Shown: one piece after another, positions 9,198-18,890 of the stretch | Layout: every line of letters begins with the position of its first letter | How positions within the stretch are numbered: position 1 is the first letter of the stretch | NCBI RefSeq assembly: GCF_024437735.1 | Contig: NZ_JANFQO010000003.1 | Location: forward strand, 124,001-188,000 | Direction: 5' to 3' | Length of the DNA: 64,000 bases | Source of the DNA: Tahibacter harae | GTDB lineage: Bacteria; Pseudomonadota; Gammaproteobacteria; Xanthomonadales; Rhodanobacteraceae | The notes under the pieces: model-generated | Seen by the model: only the letters and a program-made list of their open reading frames with translations | Databases searched by the model: none | What the model was told of the DNA's origin: nothing | Program-made: the position numbers and the translations under genes

Positions 9198-9376
9198 GCT
9201 GCCGGTTGAAAGATCCGCCTGATTTCCAGGCACACGCCGTCAGCTCCAGCCTGCGCCAGCGCTGCACTTCCCGGCATCCGCGCACGCGGCTATATCCGTT
9301 ACCCGAACGCCCGCAAACGCCCCGAAGCCACACGCTTCGAACCGCCAATCCCGAATCCCAACCCCGGATCCATCCC

Positions 9377-10396
9377 ATGAAAGCCATCGGCTACTACAAG
9401 AACCTCCCCATCGACGACGCCCATGCCCTGGTCGACCTGGACCTGCCCGAACCCCAGCCCGGTCCACGCGACCTGCTGGTGGAGATCCGCGCCGTCTCGG
9501 TCAATCCCGTAGACACCAAGCTGCGCCGCAACGCCGCGCCGGCCGAGGGCCAGGCCCGCGTGCTCGGCTTTGACGCCGCCGGCGTGGTGCGCGCGGTCGG
9601 CTCTGAAGTGAGCCTGTTCAAGCCTGGCGACCGCGTCTGGCATGCGGGTTCCATCGTGCGGCCGGGCTCGAACGCCGAGCTGCAACTCGTCGACGAACGC
9701 ATCGCCGGACATATGCCGGCCAGCCTGGACTTCGCCCAGGCCGCGGCCCTGCCGCTGACCGCCATCACCGCCTGGGAACTGCTGTTCGACCGCCTGCAGG
9801 TCAGCCGCGAGCACAGCGGCGGCCAGACCCTGCTGGTCACCGGCGCCGCCGGCGGCGTGGGTTCCATCCTGGTGCAGCTGGCGCGCCGCCTCACCGGCCT
9901 GCGTGTGATCGGCACTGCCTCGCGCGCGGAAACGCGCGACTGGGTGCTGGGCCTGGGCGCGCACGACGTGCTCGACCACAGCCGTCCGCTGGCCGGGGAA
10001 CTGGGCCGCATCGGCGTGTCCGCGCTCGACTACGTCGCCAGCCTGACCCATACCGACCAGCACTACGATGCCTTCGTCGAAGCCCTCCGGCCGCAGGGCC
10101 GCCTGGGCCTGATCGACGATCCGGCCACGCCGCTGGACGTGATGAAGCTCAAGCGCAAGGCGCTGTCGCTGCACTGGGAGATGATGTTCACCCGGCCCCT
10201 GTTCGAGACCCCGGACATGATCGAGCAGCACCGCCTGCTCGGCGAAGTGGCGCGCCTGATCGACGCCGGCGTGATCAGGACCACGCTGGGCGAGCACTAC
10301 GGCCGCATCGACGCCGCCACCCTGCGCCGCGCCCACGCGCTGATCGAAAGCGGCAAGGCGCGCGGCAAGATCGTGCTGGAAGGCTTCGCCGCCTGA
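9377..10396 (+). CDS. Zinc-binding alcohol dehydrogenase family (quinone oxidoreductase-like)
   Basis: 339 residues from MKAIGYYKNLP. An N-terminal GroES-like domain (SVNPVDTKLRRN, VLGFDAAGVV) precedes a Rossmann domain with TGAAGGVGSILVQLARR, a typical NADPH-binding loop. The catalytic zinc ligands of true alcohol dehydrogenases are absent, as in quinone oxidoreductase and enone reductase relatives (TIGR02817 type). It likely reduces quinones or activated double bonds with NADPH in the cytosol. It lies 179 bp after the deacetylase gene and may share its transcript or have its own promoter. A strong hairpin follows the stop codon. Confidence 0.88.
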   Translation: MKAIGYYKNLPIDDAHALVDLDLPEPQPGPRDLLVEIRAVSVNPVDTKLRRNAAPAEGQARVLGFDAAGVVRAVGSEVSLFKPGDRVWHAGSIVRPGSNAELQLVDERIAGHMPASLDFAQAAALPLTAITAWELLFDRLQVSREHSGGQTLLVTGAAGGVGSILVQLARRLTGLRVIGTASRAETRDWVLGLGAHDVLDHSRPLAGELGRIGVSALDYVASLTHTDQHYDAFVEALRPQGRLGLIDDPATPLDVMKLKRKALSLHWEMMFTRPLFETPDMIEQHRLLGEVARLIDAGVIRTTLGEHYGRIDAATLRRAHALIESGKARGKIVLEGFAA

Positions 10397-10404
10397 GACC
10401 CGGC

Positions 10405-10429
10405 CGCGGCCGGCTCCGGGCCGGCCGCG
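10405..10429 (+). terminator. GC-rich hairpin after the alcohol dehydrogenase gene
   Basis: A 10-bp perfect stem (CGCGGCCGGC, 5-nt loop TCCGG, GCCGGCCGCG) begins 9 bp after the stop codon. There is only a short TTT tract downstream, so it may be a weak intrinsic terminator or an mRNA 3'-end stabiliser. Confidence 0.55.
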
Positions 10430-10491
10430 CGGCGGTTTGCGCTGCCGGCGGCTTGCGGCATCATTGCCGCGCCTTTACGTGCGAGCCGCCC

Positions 10492-11508
10492 ATGAATCTT
10501 GCTCCCAGCGCCAACCCGCCCCTGCCGGTGGACCCGCACACCATGGTGGTCAACTGCGTGGCGTATTCGACCGACACCGGGCAGCGCCTGCGCGACATCA
10601 CCATCGCCGAGATCAGCGAGGTGCTCAAGGACAAGAGCAATTTCGTCTGGGTCGGCCTGCACGAGCCCGACGAAAGCCTGCTGGAGCGGCTGCAGGAGGA
10701 ATTCGACCTGCACGAGCTGGCGGTGGAAGATGCCCACGCCGCGCACCAGCGCCCCAAGATCGAGGTTTACGGCGATTCCCTGTTCATCGTCGTGCACACC
10801 GCCCAGGCCGTCGGCAGCAAGATCGAATTCGGCGAGACCCACATCTTCCTCGGCCGCAACTACCTCGTCACCGTGCGCCACGGCGCCTCGCTTTCCTACC
10901 AGCCGGCACGACGCAGCTGCGAACAGTCGCCGGAACTGCTGGCGCTGGGGCCGAGCTACGGCCTCTACGCGGTGCTCGATTTCATCGTCGACAACTTCCT
11001 GCCCATCGTGCGCGATTTCCGCAGCGAGCTGCAGGACCTGGAAAAGGACATCTTCGAGGACACCTTCAAGCGCGACACCATACGCAATCTGTACGAGTTG
11101 AAAAAGGAACTCGTCACCCTGCGCCTGGCCGTGGCGCCGCTGCAGGACATCCTCAACCAGCTGATGCGCTTCCACCCCAGCCTGATCCGCGACGATGTGC
11201 GGCTGTACTTCCGCGATGTATCCGACCACGCTGCGCGCATCAACGAAGCCACCGACACCATGCGCGAGATGCTCACCGCGGCCATGAGCGTGAACATGTC
11301 ACTGGTCACGGTGGCGCAGAACGAGGTGGTCAAGCGCCTGGCCGGCTGGGCCGCCCTGCTCGCCGCGCCCACCCTGCTGACCAGCTGGTACGGCATGAAC
11401 TTCCGCAACATGCCGGAGCTGGAAAGCGGCTATCACTATTTCATCATCGCCACCGTCGCCATCATCGGCGGGCTGTTCCTGGTGCTGCGCCGGGCCAAGT
11501 GGCTGTAG
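10492..11508 (+). CDS. corA: Magnesium/cobalt transporter CorA
   Basis: 338 residues from the ATG at 10492. A long soluble N-terminal domain is followed by the helical stalk (LEKDIFEDTFKRDTIRNLYELKK) and two C-terminal membrane helices. The first helix ends in the diagnostic YGMNFRNMPE motif at the mouth of the pore. CorA forms a pentameric inner-membrane channel for Mg2+ and Co2+ uptake. A second, divergent CorA-like gene lies at 42.6-43.6 kb. The upstream spacer is short and shows no Mg2+ riboswitch that I can recognise. Confidence 0.95.
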   Translation: MNLAPSANPPLPVDPHTMVVNCVAYSTDTGQRLRDITIAEISEVLKDKSNFVWVGLHEPDESLLERLQEEFDLHELAVEDAHAAHQRPKIEVYGDSLFIVVHTAQAVGSKIEFGETHIFLGRNYLVTVRHGASLSYQPARRSCEQSPELLALGPSYGLYAVLDFIVDNFLPIVRDFRSELQDLEKDIFEDTFKRDTIRNLYELKKELVTLRLAVAPLQDILNQLMRFHPSLIRDDVRLYFRDVSDHAARINEATDTMREMLTAAMSVNMSLVTVAQNEVVKRLAGWAALLAAPTLLTSWYGMNFRNMPELESGYHYFIIATVAIIGGLFLVLRRAKWL

Positions 11509-11840
11509 CACCCGGCCGGAATTGCCAGGCAGTCCGCAGTTTCCGCCGCGGCCCGGCGCCGGGCTGCGAGGATCGCCGCCGCCGCGACAGTTCAGCCAGG
11601 GACTGACGGCAGCGGCGCGGCGAAAGCACCGTCTGCCGGCCGCCCCCCTGAATGCCGAGCTTGCCCATGCTGGCTGTCACCGCCCCCGCGCCGTCGCGGC
11701 GCCGCACCATCGCGAGCCCTGCCGCGCCGGCCCGGCGGCATAAGCCACATTTCAGATCTTCACAAGTCCACCACACGCCTAGGCAGGTTTTAACCGTTTG
11801 GTTACGATCGGCTGCAGATACCAGCCCGCGACCGCCCTGC

Positions 11841-12443
11841 ATGCCGAACGGTCTAGACCTCGTGCCCGCCGCCACGCCGCCACCTGATGCAGAGCTTGCC
11901 GCGCGCGTCGCCCGCGGCGACCGCGCCGCCGAGACGCTGCTGGTGCTGCGCTACACCCGCGCCGTGCTGGCGGTATTGCACAAGCGCCTGCCGCAGCAGC
12001 CGGAACTGGCCCGCGACCTGGCCCAGGAAACCTTCATCATCGCCTTCGCCCGCCTGCGCGGCGAAGGCATGGACGACCCGGAGCGCCTGGCCGGCTTCCT
12101 GCGCAAGACCGCGATCCACCTGGTCATCGGCGAACTGCGCAAGACCGCGCGCCGGCGCACCGACGCCGACAGCGGCAGCATCGCCGATACCCTGGACGAG
12201 GCCGCCGGCCCGGCCGCCGTGCTCGAACGCGAGCAGACCAACCACATCGTGCGCCACGTCATCGCCGAGATGCCGGTGGCGCGCGACCGCGACCTGCTCT
12301 GGCGCTACTACGTGCTGGAGCACGACAAAGCCTCGCTGTGCCATGCCTTCACCCTGAGTCTCGAACATTTCGACCGGGTGGTGCACCGCGCGCGTACCCG
12401 TTTCAAGGAATTGGTGGAGAAATACCATGTGTCCGCGCCCTGA
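11841..12443 (+). CDS. ECF-type RNA polymerase sigma factor
   Basis: 200 residues from MPNGLDLVPAAT. Region 2 is clear (RVARGDRAAETLLVLRY, LARDLAQETFIIAFARLRGE), and a region 4-like helix-turn-helix follows (KASLCHAFTLSLEHFDRVVHRARTRF). ECF sigma factors direct RNA polymerase to stress or envelope-related promoters. The next gene, 39 bp downstream, has the form of a membrane anti-sigma factor, so the two are probably a regulatory pair. The region 4 sequence is atypical. A short AACC-GTTT-GGTT repeat near 11792-11803 may be part of its promoter. Confidence 0.87.
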   Translation: MPNGLDLVPAATPPPDAELAARVARGDRAAETLLVLRYTRAVLAVLHKRLPQQPELARDLAQETFIIAFARLRGEGMDDPERLAGFLRKTAIHLVIGELRKTARRRTDADSGSIADTLDEAAGPAAVLEREQTNHIVRHVIAEMPVARDRDLLWRYYVLEHDKASLCHAFTLSLEHFDRVVHRARTRFKELVEKYHVSAP

Positions 12444-12482
12444 ATCCCGAGCGCAGGCCAGCCTGCCGCGGCAGCCGCGACG

Positions 12483-13151
12483 ATGAACGTGTCCTTCCCG
12501 CCGCAAAGCGAGCGCATCCGCGCCTATCTGGACGACCAGCTGGACGAGGACGAACTGGAGCACTTCGAGCTGGAGCTGTTCAGCGATCCGCAGCTGCTGG
12601 ACGCGGTCGAATCCGAACGCCTGCTGCGCCAGGGCCTGCGCGATCTCGATGCCGAGCTGCGCGAGCGCGTGCAGCGCCTGGGCCCGCCCCCTGCCGTTGC
12701 GGCCGCCGCCGCGCGGCGCCCGCCCCTGCCGCTGCTGCCCATGGCCGCCGCATTGCTGCTGGGCCTGATCCCCGCCGGCCTGCTCTGGCTGCACGGCAAT
12801 CCCGCCGCCAGTGTCGGCAATGTGCACCAGGCCCAGCTGGGCCAGCTGCGCGGCGCCGCGGTGCGGCTGCAACTGCCGCCCCAGGCCGACAACCTGCTGC
12901 TGCTGATCCCTCAGCTGGCGCGCGAGGGCGTGGACAATTACCGCGTGGAGATACAGGGGCCGGGCGCGTTGCGCCTGGAACGCGACAAGCTGGTGCCGGG
13001 GCTGGACGGCCAGCTCAGCTTCTCCGTGCCGGCGGCGCAGCTGCTGGCCGGCGACTACAGCGGACGCATCATCGCCCGGCGCAGGGATGGCGGCAGCGAG
13101 ACCGTGGGCGAGCTGAACTTCCAGCTGGAAAAGCTCGCCGCCGCGCGTTGA
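12483..13151 (+). CDS. Probable membrane anti-sigma factor
   Basis: 222 residues. An acidic N-terminal helical domain (IRAYLDDQLDEDELEHFELEL) is of the length and shape of anti-sigma domains but lacks the zinc-binding HxxxCxxC. A single membrane helix (residues about 93-110, PMAAALLLGLIPAGLLWL) is followed by a predicted beta-rich periplasmic domain (VDNYRVEIQGPGALRLERD). It follows the ECF sigma gene directly, so the likely role is to hold that sigma factor until a periplasmic signal is sensed. The function is inferred from position and topology rather than a named family. Confidence 0.65.
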   Translation: MNVSFPPQSERIRAYLDDQLDEDELEHFELELFSDPQLLDAVESERLLRQGLRDLDAELRERVQRLGPPPAVAAAAARRPPLPLLPMAAALLLGLIPAGLLWLHGNPAASVGNVHQAQLGQLRGAAVRLQLPPQADNLLLLIPQLAREGVDNYRVEIQGPGALRLERDKLVPGLDGQLSFSVPAAQLLAGDYSGRIIARRRDGGSETVGELNFQLEKLAAAR

Positions 13152-13285
13152 ACGGCGCGGCCATGCGCCGCAGCCGGCCCGTCGTCCCGGGCGCGCGGCA
13201 ACCGGCGCCGCGCTGAACGCGCCGCGTCCCGTACCTGATCCAGGTCGCGGCAGGTTGCGCGCCGGCTGCGCCGCCGGCACTGCGC

Positions 13286-14131
13286 TCAGGCGGCCGGCAC
13301 CCGGCGCGAACGCCACAGCAGATAGAGGCCAATCAGGATCAGCGGCAGCGACAGGATCTGCCCCATGGTGACCCAGCCGAACGCCAGATACCCCAGCTGC
13401 GCATCCGGCTCGCGCACGAATTCCACGCTGAAGCGGAAGATGCCGTACAGCAGCGCGAACAGGCCCGACACCGCATAGCGCGGCCGCGGCTTTGCCGAGA
13501 ACAGCCACAGCACGACGAACAGCAGCACGCCTTCGAGCAGCATCTCGTACAGCTGCGAAGGATGGCGCGCCTCGTGATTGAGCTGGCCGGCCTGGTACAG
13601 GGCCAGCAGCTCCTGGTGGGTCTTGTTCATGTGTTCCAGCGTGCGCGGGAAGATCACGCCCCAGGGCAGGTCAGTCTTGCCGCCCCAGAGTTCCGCGCCG
13701 ATAAAATTGCCCAGGCGGCCGAAGCCCAGGCCTATCGGCACCAGCGGCGCGACGAAATCCATGGTGTCGAAGAAATGCACGGCATTGCGCCGCGACCAGA
13801 CCCAGCACGCCACCATCACGCCGAGCAGGCCGCCGTGGAAGGACATGCCGCCTTCCCATACGCGCAGCAGCGAAACCGGATCGGCGATGATCTGCTTGCC
13901 GCCGTAGAACAGCATGTAGCCCAGTCGCCCGCCGACGATCACGCCGATCATGGCGTAGAAGATCAGGTCGGAATATTGCTCGTAGCTCACCGGCAGACGT
14001 CCCGCCGCCAGCCGCCGCTTGCCCAGCCACCAGCCGAACAGACCGCCCAGCACGTACATCAGGCCGTACCAGTGGATGGCGACCGGCCCCAGCGAAATGG
14101 CGATCGGATCGATGTCGTGGAAATAAGGCAT
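13286..14131 (-). CDS. lgt: Prolipoprotein diacylglyceryl transferase
   Basis: 281 residues, the usual length of Lgt. It has about seven membrane helices, the N-terminal [11 protein letters not shown] segment, the central [11 protein letters not shown] and [11 protein letters not shown] motifs, and the Lgt signature [13 protein letters not shown]. It transfers diacylglycerol from phosphatidylglycerol to the lipobox cysteine of prolipoproteins, the first step in lipoprotein maturation. The usual partner thyA is not adjacent. It is a housekeeping gene and the call is firm. Confidence 0.97.
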   Translation of the reverse strand: MPYFHDIDPIAISLGPVAIHWYGLMYVLGGLFGWWLGKRRLAAGRLPVSYEQYSDLIFYAMIGVIVGGRLGYMLFYGGKQIIADPVSLLRVWEGGMSFHGGLLGVMVACWVWSRRNAVHFFDTMDFVAPLVPIGLGFGRLGNFIGAELWGGKTDLPWGVIFPRTLEHMNKTHQELLALYQAGQLNHEARHPSQLYEMLLEGVLLFVVLWLFSAKPRPRYAVSGLFALLYGIFRFSVEFVREPDAQLGYLAFGWVTMGQILSLPLILIGLYLLWRSRRVPAA

Positions 14132-14490
14132 CGCGCAGTTCCGGCAAGGCAAACCCGGATTCTCGGTCGGGCCGGGCGGCCCCGTCCAGCCGGCGCGGGA
14201 CGGGTGGCGCGCGCGGCGCCGGGTCCGGCGAGGAAGGCGACGGCGTATTGCCGTCCGGCGACAGCCGATGCACGCCACCGGCAACCGTCGCGAGCCGGTG
14301 CCGCAACGCGGTCCGTACAGGCACTCCGGCGCTGGACCCAGCCTCCGCTCCGTCCCGCGCAAACCGCCATTCCCGCCCGGCGCCGCGGCTTGCCCAGGAT
14401 CGCGCGCTATGCTTGACTGGGCTTTCACGCGCAATTGACGGCCCGCCCCACGCCGCGCTGCGCGTACCGTCGGGGGAAGTTCGCATACAC
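14132..14490. other. Intergenic region between lgt and the sterol-desaturase-family gene
   Basis: About 360 bp between divergent genes. It is as GC-rich as the genes around it, and the reading frames that cross it look like non-coding shadows. I see no conserved motif beyond a GGGGGA stretch about 16 bp before the plus-strand start. Confidence 0.4.
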
Positions 14491-15420
14491 ATGGATACGG
14501 CAAATCCGGGCCGCCTGGCCTATCTGCTTTCATGGCTGCTGTGGCCGTCGCTGTACGGGCTGGGCCTGTACGGCTGCCATCTCGCCCTGGCCAGCGCGCA
14601 TCCGCTGGCCTGGTTCAACGTGGTCTATATCTCGCTGGTGCTGTGCATCGCCGTGCTCGAACGGCTGATGCCGCATGAACCGCAATGGCTGCTCGACGAC
14701 GGCGAGACCGGCAGCAATCTCGCCCACACCCTGTTCACCAAGGGACTGGTGCAGATCGGCGCGGCGCTGGCCGCCACCGTCAGCATGGTCACCGCCGGTG
14801 CGCTGCAGCCGGCGACCACGCCGGCGCTGTCGCTGTGGCCCGCGCACTGGCCGCTGCTGCCGCAGGTGATCCTGGGCCTGGTCATCGCCGAGCTGGGCCT
14901 GTACGTGGCTCACCGCGTCGCGCACGAATGGCCGGCATTCTGGCGCTTCCACGCCCTGCACCACAGCGTCACGCGGCTGTGGGTGGTCAACACCGGCCGC
15001 TTCCACATCGTCGATACCTGCTTCAAGGCCGTGCTGGGGCAGATCCCGCTGTATCTGCTGGGCGCGCCGCTGCCGGTATTCCTCTGGATCAGCGCCGTCA
15101 CCGCGGTGACCGGCCTGCTCACCCACTGCAACGTGGTCATGCGCACCGGCATGCTGGACTGGGTCTTCTCCACGCCCGCCCTGCACCGCTGGCACCACTC
15201 CAAGGTACTGCCCGAAGGCAACCGCAACTACGGCGAGAACCTGGTGCTGTGGGACCAGCTGTTCGGCACCTACCACAACCCGCCGCAGCGCCCGCCGGTG
15301 GACATAGGCATACCGGGCAAGATCGCCCGCGGCTTTGTCGCCCAGCTGCTGCAGCCGTTCCATGCGGAGGGCGTCAGGCAGATCATGACCAAGCGGTTCG
15401 ACGTGCAGCGCAAGAACTGA
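14491..15420 (+). CDS. Sterol desaturase / fatty acid hydroxylase family membrane protein
   Basis: 309 residues with four or five membrane helices and the three histidine boxes of the di-iron membrane hydroxylases: AHRVAHE (HxxxH), HALHHS (HxxHH) and HRWHHS (HxxHH). Members hydroxylate or desaturate sterols, carotenoids, alkylglycerols or fatty acids. The substrate cannot be told here; lipid modification of the inner membrane is the safest reading. ATG at 14491. Confidence 0.88.
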   Translation: MDTANPGRLAYLLSWLLWPSLYGLGLYGCHLALASAHPLAWFNVVYISLVLCIAVLERLMPHEPQWLLDDGETGSNLAHTLFTKGLVQIGAALAATVSMVTAGALQPATTPALSLWPAHWPLLPQVILGLVIAELGLYVAHRVAHEWPAFWRFHALHHSVTRLWVVNTGRFHIVDTCFKAVLGQIPLYLLGAPLPVFLWISAVTAVTGLLTHCNVVMRTGMLDWVFSTPALHRWHHSKVLPEGNRNYGENLVLWDQLFGTYHNPPQRPPVDIGIPGKIARGFVAQLLQPFHAEGVRQIMTKRFDVQRKN

Positions 15421-15644
15421 TCCACGCCGCGATGCCGGTCTCTGCGCCGACGTTGATCGCGGCGCACGGGATCCTCCGCGGCATCGGCCGGGCACACTTC
15501 GATTGCCGTACGCTGCGCCAGCCGCGGAACCCGGCGCAGTGCTCAGGGTCTGCGCTACTTCTCGCCGGCCTGCTTTTTTCTCATTGTCCATCGCGCGGCC
15601 TGCCGGTCCCGCGCCAGCAAACCGCTTCACTACCGAGCCTGCCC

Positions 15645-16016
15645 ATGCGACTGCCTCTCCTGCTCAGCCTGCCCCTGTTTCTGACCGCCACCCACGCCAT
15701 CGCCGCCGACTGCCCGCCGCCGGCCGACGGCAAGCCTCACGGCAATCGCCTGCGCTGGGCCACCGCGAGCGAACAGGACAGCTTCGGCTTCGAGGTATTC
15801 CGCGCCGAAAGCGAGAACGGCGAAGCGGCCAGGATCACCCGGAATCCCATCCTCGCCGCCGGCACCACCGACGAAACCCACAACTACGAATACCGCGACG
15901 AGGCAATAGATCCAAAGCGCGACTACTGGTACTCGGTGGACCTGATCCATACCGACAATTCGCGCGAACGGATCATTTCGGCGTGGAAGGCGCCGGCGAA
16001 GTGTGCGGGCAAGTGA
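15645..16016 (+). CDS. Small secreted protein with a fibronectin III-like fold
   Basis: 123 residues. A clear signal peptide (MRLPLLLSLPLFLTATHAIA, cleaved at AIA-ADC) is followed by a single beta-sandwich-like domain with the fibronectin III pattern (NRLRWATASEQDSFGFEVFR, then YEYRDEAIDPKRDYWYSVDL). The two mature cysteines (ADCPPP and AKCAGK) bracket the domain and could form a disulfide. It is probably periplasmic or extracellular, and its partner is unknown. It is set apart from its neighbours by about 220 bp and ends at a terminator shared with rtcB. Confidence 0.7.
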   Translation: MRLPLLLSLPLFLTATHAIAADCPPPADGKPHGNRLRWATASEQDSFGFEVFRAESENGEAARITRNPILAAGTTDETHNYEYRDEAIDPKRDYWYSVDLIHTDNSRERIISAWKAPAKCAGK

Positions 16017-16083
16017 CAGGCGCGGCGTTGCGGCAAGGTTCCCCGCCTGAGCGCAGGCACGTTCCCCGCACGCAGTGAGGACA

Positions 16084-16103
16084 GCCCCGGATTGCTCCGG
16101 GGC
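16084..16103. terminator. Hairpin between convergent genes
   Basis: A perfect 8-bp stem (GCCCCGGA, 4-nt loop, TCCGGGGC) lies between the converging small secreted protein gene and rtcB. It can serve as a bidirectional terminator, although no long T tract is present on either side. Confidence 0.55.
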
Positions 16104-16123
16104 GCCACCTACTTCACTGCCAC

Positions 16124-17533
16124 TCAAGCCTTGAACGTCCGCCACGGCCGCAGCCGCACCGCCGCACGCAGCAGTCCGGCATCTTCCTGTGCGGCGATCA
16201 CCGGACCTATCGGCTTGTACGCCTCCGGCGCTTCCTCCCAGCGGCGCTCTTCGCGCAGCGCGAGGCAGCGCCAGGTTTCAGTACCCTGCGATGCGGCCGC
16301 TTCGCGCCGCATGGCCTGGCGGCGCACCGCGCGGCCGGCGCCGTGGCTGCACGACCAGAGCCAGTCCGCATTGCCCAGACCCGACACCAGATACGACGCA
16401 TCGCCCATGGAGCCCGGCAGCAGCGCCCACTGCCCTGCCTGTGCCGGCGTCGCGCCCTTGCGGTGCAGATTGAGGCCCTGCTCGCGGGTCACCACGTTGT
16501 GCGGCACATCGACCACCAGCCGCGAGCCGCCGGCGCCGACGCAGGCTTCCAGCGCCTCGCGCACCCATTCGGCGATGACGACGCGATTGAGCCAGGCATA
16601 GCGCGCCGCCGTGCCCATGGCCTGCAGGAAGCCCTCCGCTTCGGCGCCGCGCAGCGCGTAGAGGCGGCTCTGCGGATGCTTGTGGCCGGCCGGCCACAGG
16701 GCGCGGGCGCGGTCCATCCAGCGCTGGCCCACATGGAAACCCATGCCGCGCGAACCGCTGTGGATCATCACGACGACCTCGCCCACGCGCAGGCCGGCCG
16801 CGTAGGCGACATGCCGGTCCAGCACCGCTTCGACAATCTGGAATTCCACGAAGTGGTTGCCCGAACCGACCGTGCCCAGATCAGGGGCGCGCACCGTGCC
16901 GCTGCCCTCGGTCCAGGCCTCCGGCGCATGCGCCGCATTGCCGCCGAAGGACTGCAGCGCAATGCAGTCGCGCACTTCGCGCAGCAGCCGCGTGCGATCG
17001 GCGCCGGCCCAGACACCCTGCGCGTCCAGCGCATCCAGGCAGGCTTCGGGGCCATCGTCGAACAGGGCGCGGAAGGCGCCCGCGCGCAGCGGCACGTCGG
17101 TCTCCGCATGCAGCAGGCGCCGCGTCAGCGCGCCGGTCCAGCGGGCTTCGTGCGCCGCCAGCTGCGCCTGGGTCAGGCCGGTGGTGATGAGGCGCATGCC
17201 GCAATTGATGTCGGTGCCTATCGCCGCCGGCACGACCACATCCGCATCGGTCGCGACGATGCTGCCGACCGGTGCGAGGCTGCCCGGATGGAAGTCCGGC
17301 GTGGCGCAGGCGCAGCGCACCGGCGCGGGCCGGTCCGGCCAGCCCACGCCGGCGAAATCGAGCAGCTGCTGCACGGCCTTGATCTCAAGCGGAAAGTCGT
17401 CGGGCAGCAGCAGCTGGGCGGCCGCGTCGCCGCGGCGCACACGCCATACCAGTCCCGCACGCTCGACGGTCACGCCCGCACGCGCCAGCGCTTTCGCCAG
17501 GCGGGGCGTCAAAGGAAACAAAGAGGAAGTCAT
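16124..17533 (-). CDS. rtcB: RtcB-family RNA ligase
   Basis: 469 residues from the ATG at 17533. The RtcB landmarks are present: GTDINCGMRLI, VGSGNHFVEFQ, HSGSRGMG, VPHNVV and the guanylylation-site region SHGAGRAVRR. RtcB joins 2',3'-cyclic phosphate or 3'-phosphate RNA ends to 5'-OH ends using GTP and Mn2+, in RNA repair. Here it stands alone, with no rtcA, rtcR or archease gene beside it. The GTDINCG motif differs slightly from the most common forms, so it may belong to a divergent RtcB subgroup. Confidence 0.88.
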   Translation of the reverse strand: MTSSLFPLTPRLAKALARAGVTVERAGLVWRVRRGDAAAQLLLPDDFPLEIKAVQQLLDFAGVGWPDRPAPVRCACATPDFHPGSLAPVGSIVATDADVVVPAAIGTDINCGMRLITTGLTQAQLAAHEARWTGALTRRLLHAETDVPLRAGAFRALFDDGPEACLDALDAQGVWAGADRTRLLREVRDCIALQSFGGNAAHAPEAWTEGSGTVRAPDLGTVGSGNHFVEFQIVEAVLDRHVAYAAGLRVGEVVVMIHSGSRGMGFHVGQRWMDRARALWPAGHKHPQSRLYALRGAEAEGFLQAMGTAARYAWLNRVVIAEWVREALEACVGAGGSRLVVDVPHNVVTREQGLNLHRKGATPAQAGQWALLPGSMGDASYLVSGLGNADWLWSCSHGAGRAVRRQAMRREAAASQGTETWRCLALREERRWEEAPEAYKPIGPVIAAQEDAGLLRAAVRLRPWRTFKA

Positions 17534-17722
17534 CGGAAAGAACCTGCTGAATCGAACAAGCACAGGCGTCGCCCCTGGAAACAGGAACGGACGCAGTGAA
17601 ATTCAGCAGCCGATGAAGGCGCGCGGAGTGGAACACGGGGCGCAACAGCCTGTCAACGCGACGCGGCATTCCCGCGCTGAAACCCGGCCAACATTTTCAC
17701 ACGCCTCTTCCGCGGCAAAGCC

Positions 17723-18703
17723 TCAGCGCGCGACCGTGGTATTCGCCCGGAACTGCCGCGGACTCGCCCCCGCCGCCTTGCGCATCAGCCGGCGCAGCGC
17801 GGTCGCGTCGCGATAGCCGACGGCGGCGGCGATCTGCTCTATCGTCATGCGGCTGTTTTCCAGCAGCGTGCGTGCGCGGCGCAGCTTGATGCTCTGGATC
17901 AGGCCGCTGGTGCTTTTGCCGGTGGCGCGCCGCACGTGGCGGCTCAGGGTCTTTTCCGACACGCACAGCTCGCGCGCCAGGCGCGAGATCGGCGGAATGC
18001 CGGGCAGCGATTTTTCCAGCCGCGCCGTGAGCTGGGCCACCAGCGCATGGCCGCTGGCCAGCACTTCGGGCACGACGAACGGCGACTGCGACTGGCGGTG
18101 TTCCAGCAGCAGCAGGCGCGCCACCCTGTCGCTCAGCGCCGGGCCGCAGCGTTCGCGCAGCAGGTGCAGCATCAGGTCGGCATGGGCGAAGGCGGCGCCC
18201 GCGGTGACGACAGGGCCGTCGGCGCAGACCATGCGCGCCGCGTCGACAGTGCAATCCGGCGCCAGCCCGGCCAGGGCCGGCGCCAGCCACCAGGTCGTGG
18301 TCGCGCGCCGCCCGGCCAGCAGGCCGGCCGCATGCAGCACGAACACCGCGGAGCACGAAGCCGCCACCGTGCCGCCGCGCTGTACCTGCGCGCGCAGCCG
18401 CCGGACCAGGGCGCGGCCCTCGGCCGTGGCCATGCGCGCGGCGATCGCCTGCGGATCGGCGCCCAGGCCGGGAATCACGCAGACGGAGCGGCTGTCGCGC
18501 CGCCGCGGCGGCAGCGGCCGGGTCTCCACGCTGATGCCGTCGCGCAGCGGCACGCGGCCGCCGGCCAGCGAATACAGGCCCCAGCCGGGCGCGGCGACAC
18601 CCAACCGGGACGCCACCTGGGCGGCCGCATCCAGGATGTCCCGGCTCATGGCCACGCTGCTGGGGTAGGCGCCTTCGATGACCAGGATCTCGAAATCCTT
18701 CAT
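17723..18703 (-). CDS. GlxA-type transcriptional regulator (DJ-1/PfpI domain plus AraC helix-turn-helix)
   Basis: 326 residues. Residues about 5-190 form a DJ-1/PfpI-like domain (nucleophile-elbow region GGTVAASCSAVFVLHAAGLL, as in amidase-derived regulators). The C-terminal 100 residues carry two AraC-type helix-turn-helix motifs (ISRLARELCVSEKTLSRHVR and TIEQIAAAVGYRDATALRRL). Such proteins usually activate nearby catabolic genes. It is divergent from a dienelactone hydrolase/dehydrogenase pair, its likely targets. Confidence 0.9.
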   Translation of the reverse strand: MKDFEILVIEGAYPSSVAMSRDILDAAAQVASRLGVAAPGWGLYSLAGGRVPLRDGISVETRPLPPRRRDSRSVCVIPGLGADPQAIAARMATAEGRALVRRLRAQVQRGGTVAASCSAVFVLHAAGLLAGRRATTTWWLAPALAGLAPDCTVDAARMVCADGPVVTAGAAFAHADLMLHLLRERCGPALSDRVARLLLLEHRQSQSPFVVPEVLASGHALVAQLTARLEKSLPGIPPISRLARELCVSEKTLSRHVRRATGKSTSGLIQSIKLRRARTLLENSRMTIEQIAAAVGYRDATALRRLMRKAAGASPRQFRANTTVAR

Positions 18704-18890
18704 GTCCGTTCCAGCCCGAAAGACGTCCCATTGGACACTGGGCCGGCGGCGCTGTCGAGGCTGTAATGCACCTGGAAGACCGCGCAGCGGCCGCGACGCG
18801 GATGCGCAGCGCCGCCGCTGCAGCAGCCTGACCATGCACAGCGACGGCAGACTGCGGTCGGCGCGCACACACTCATCCGCGGAGGACACG

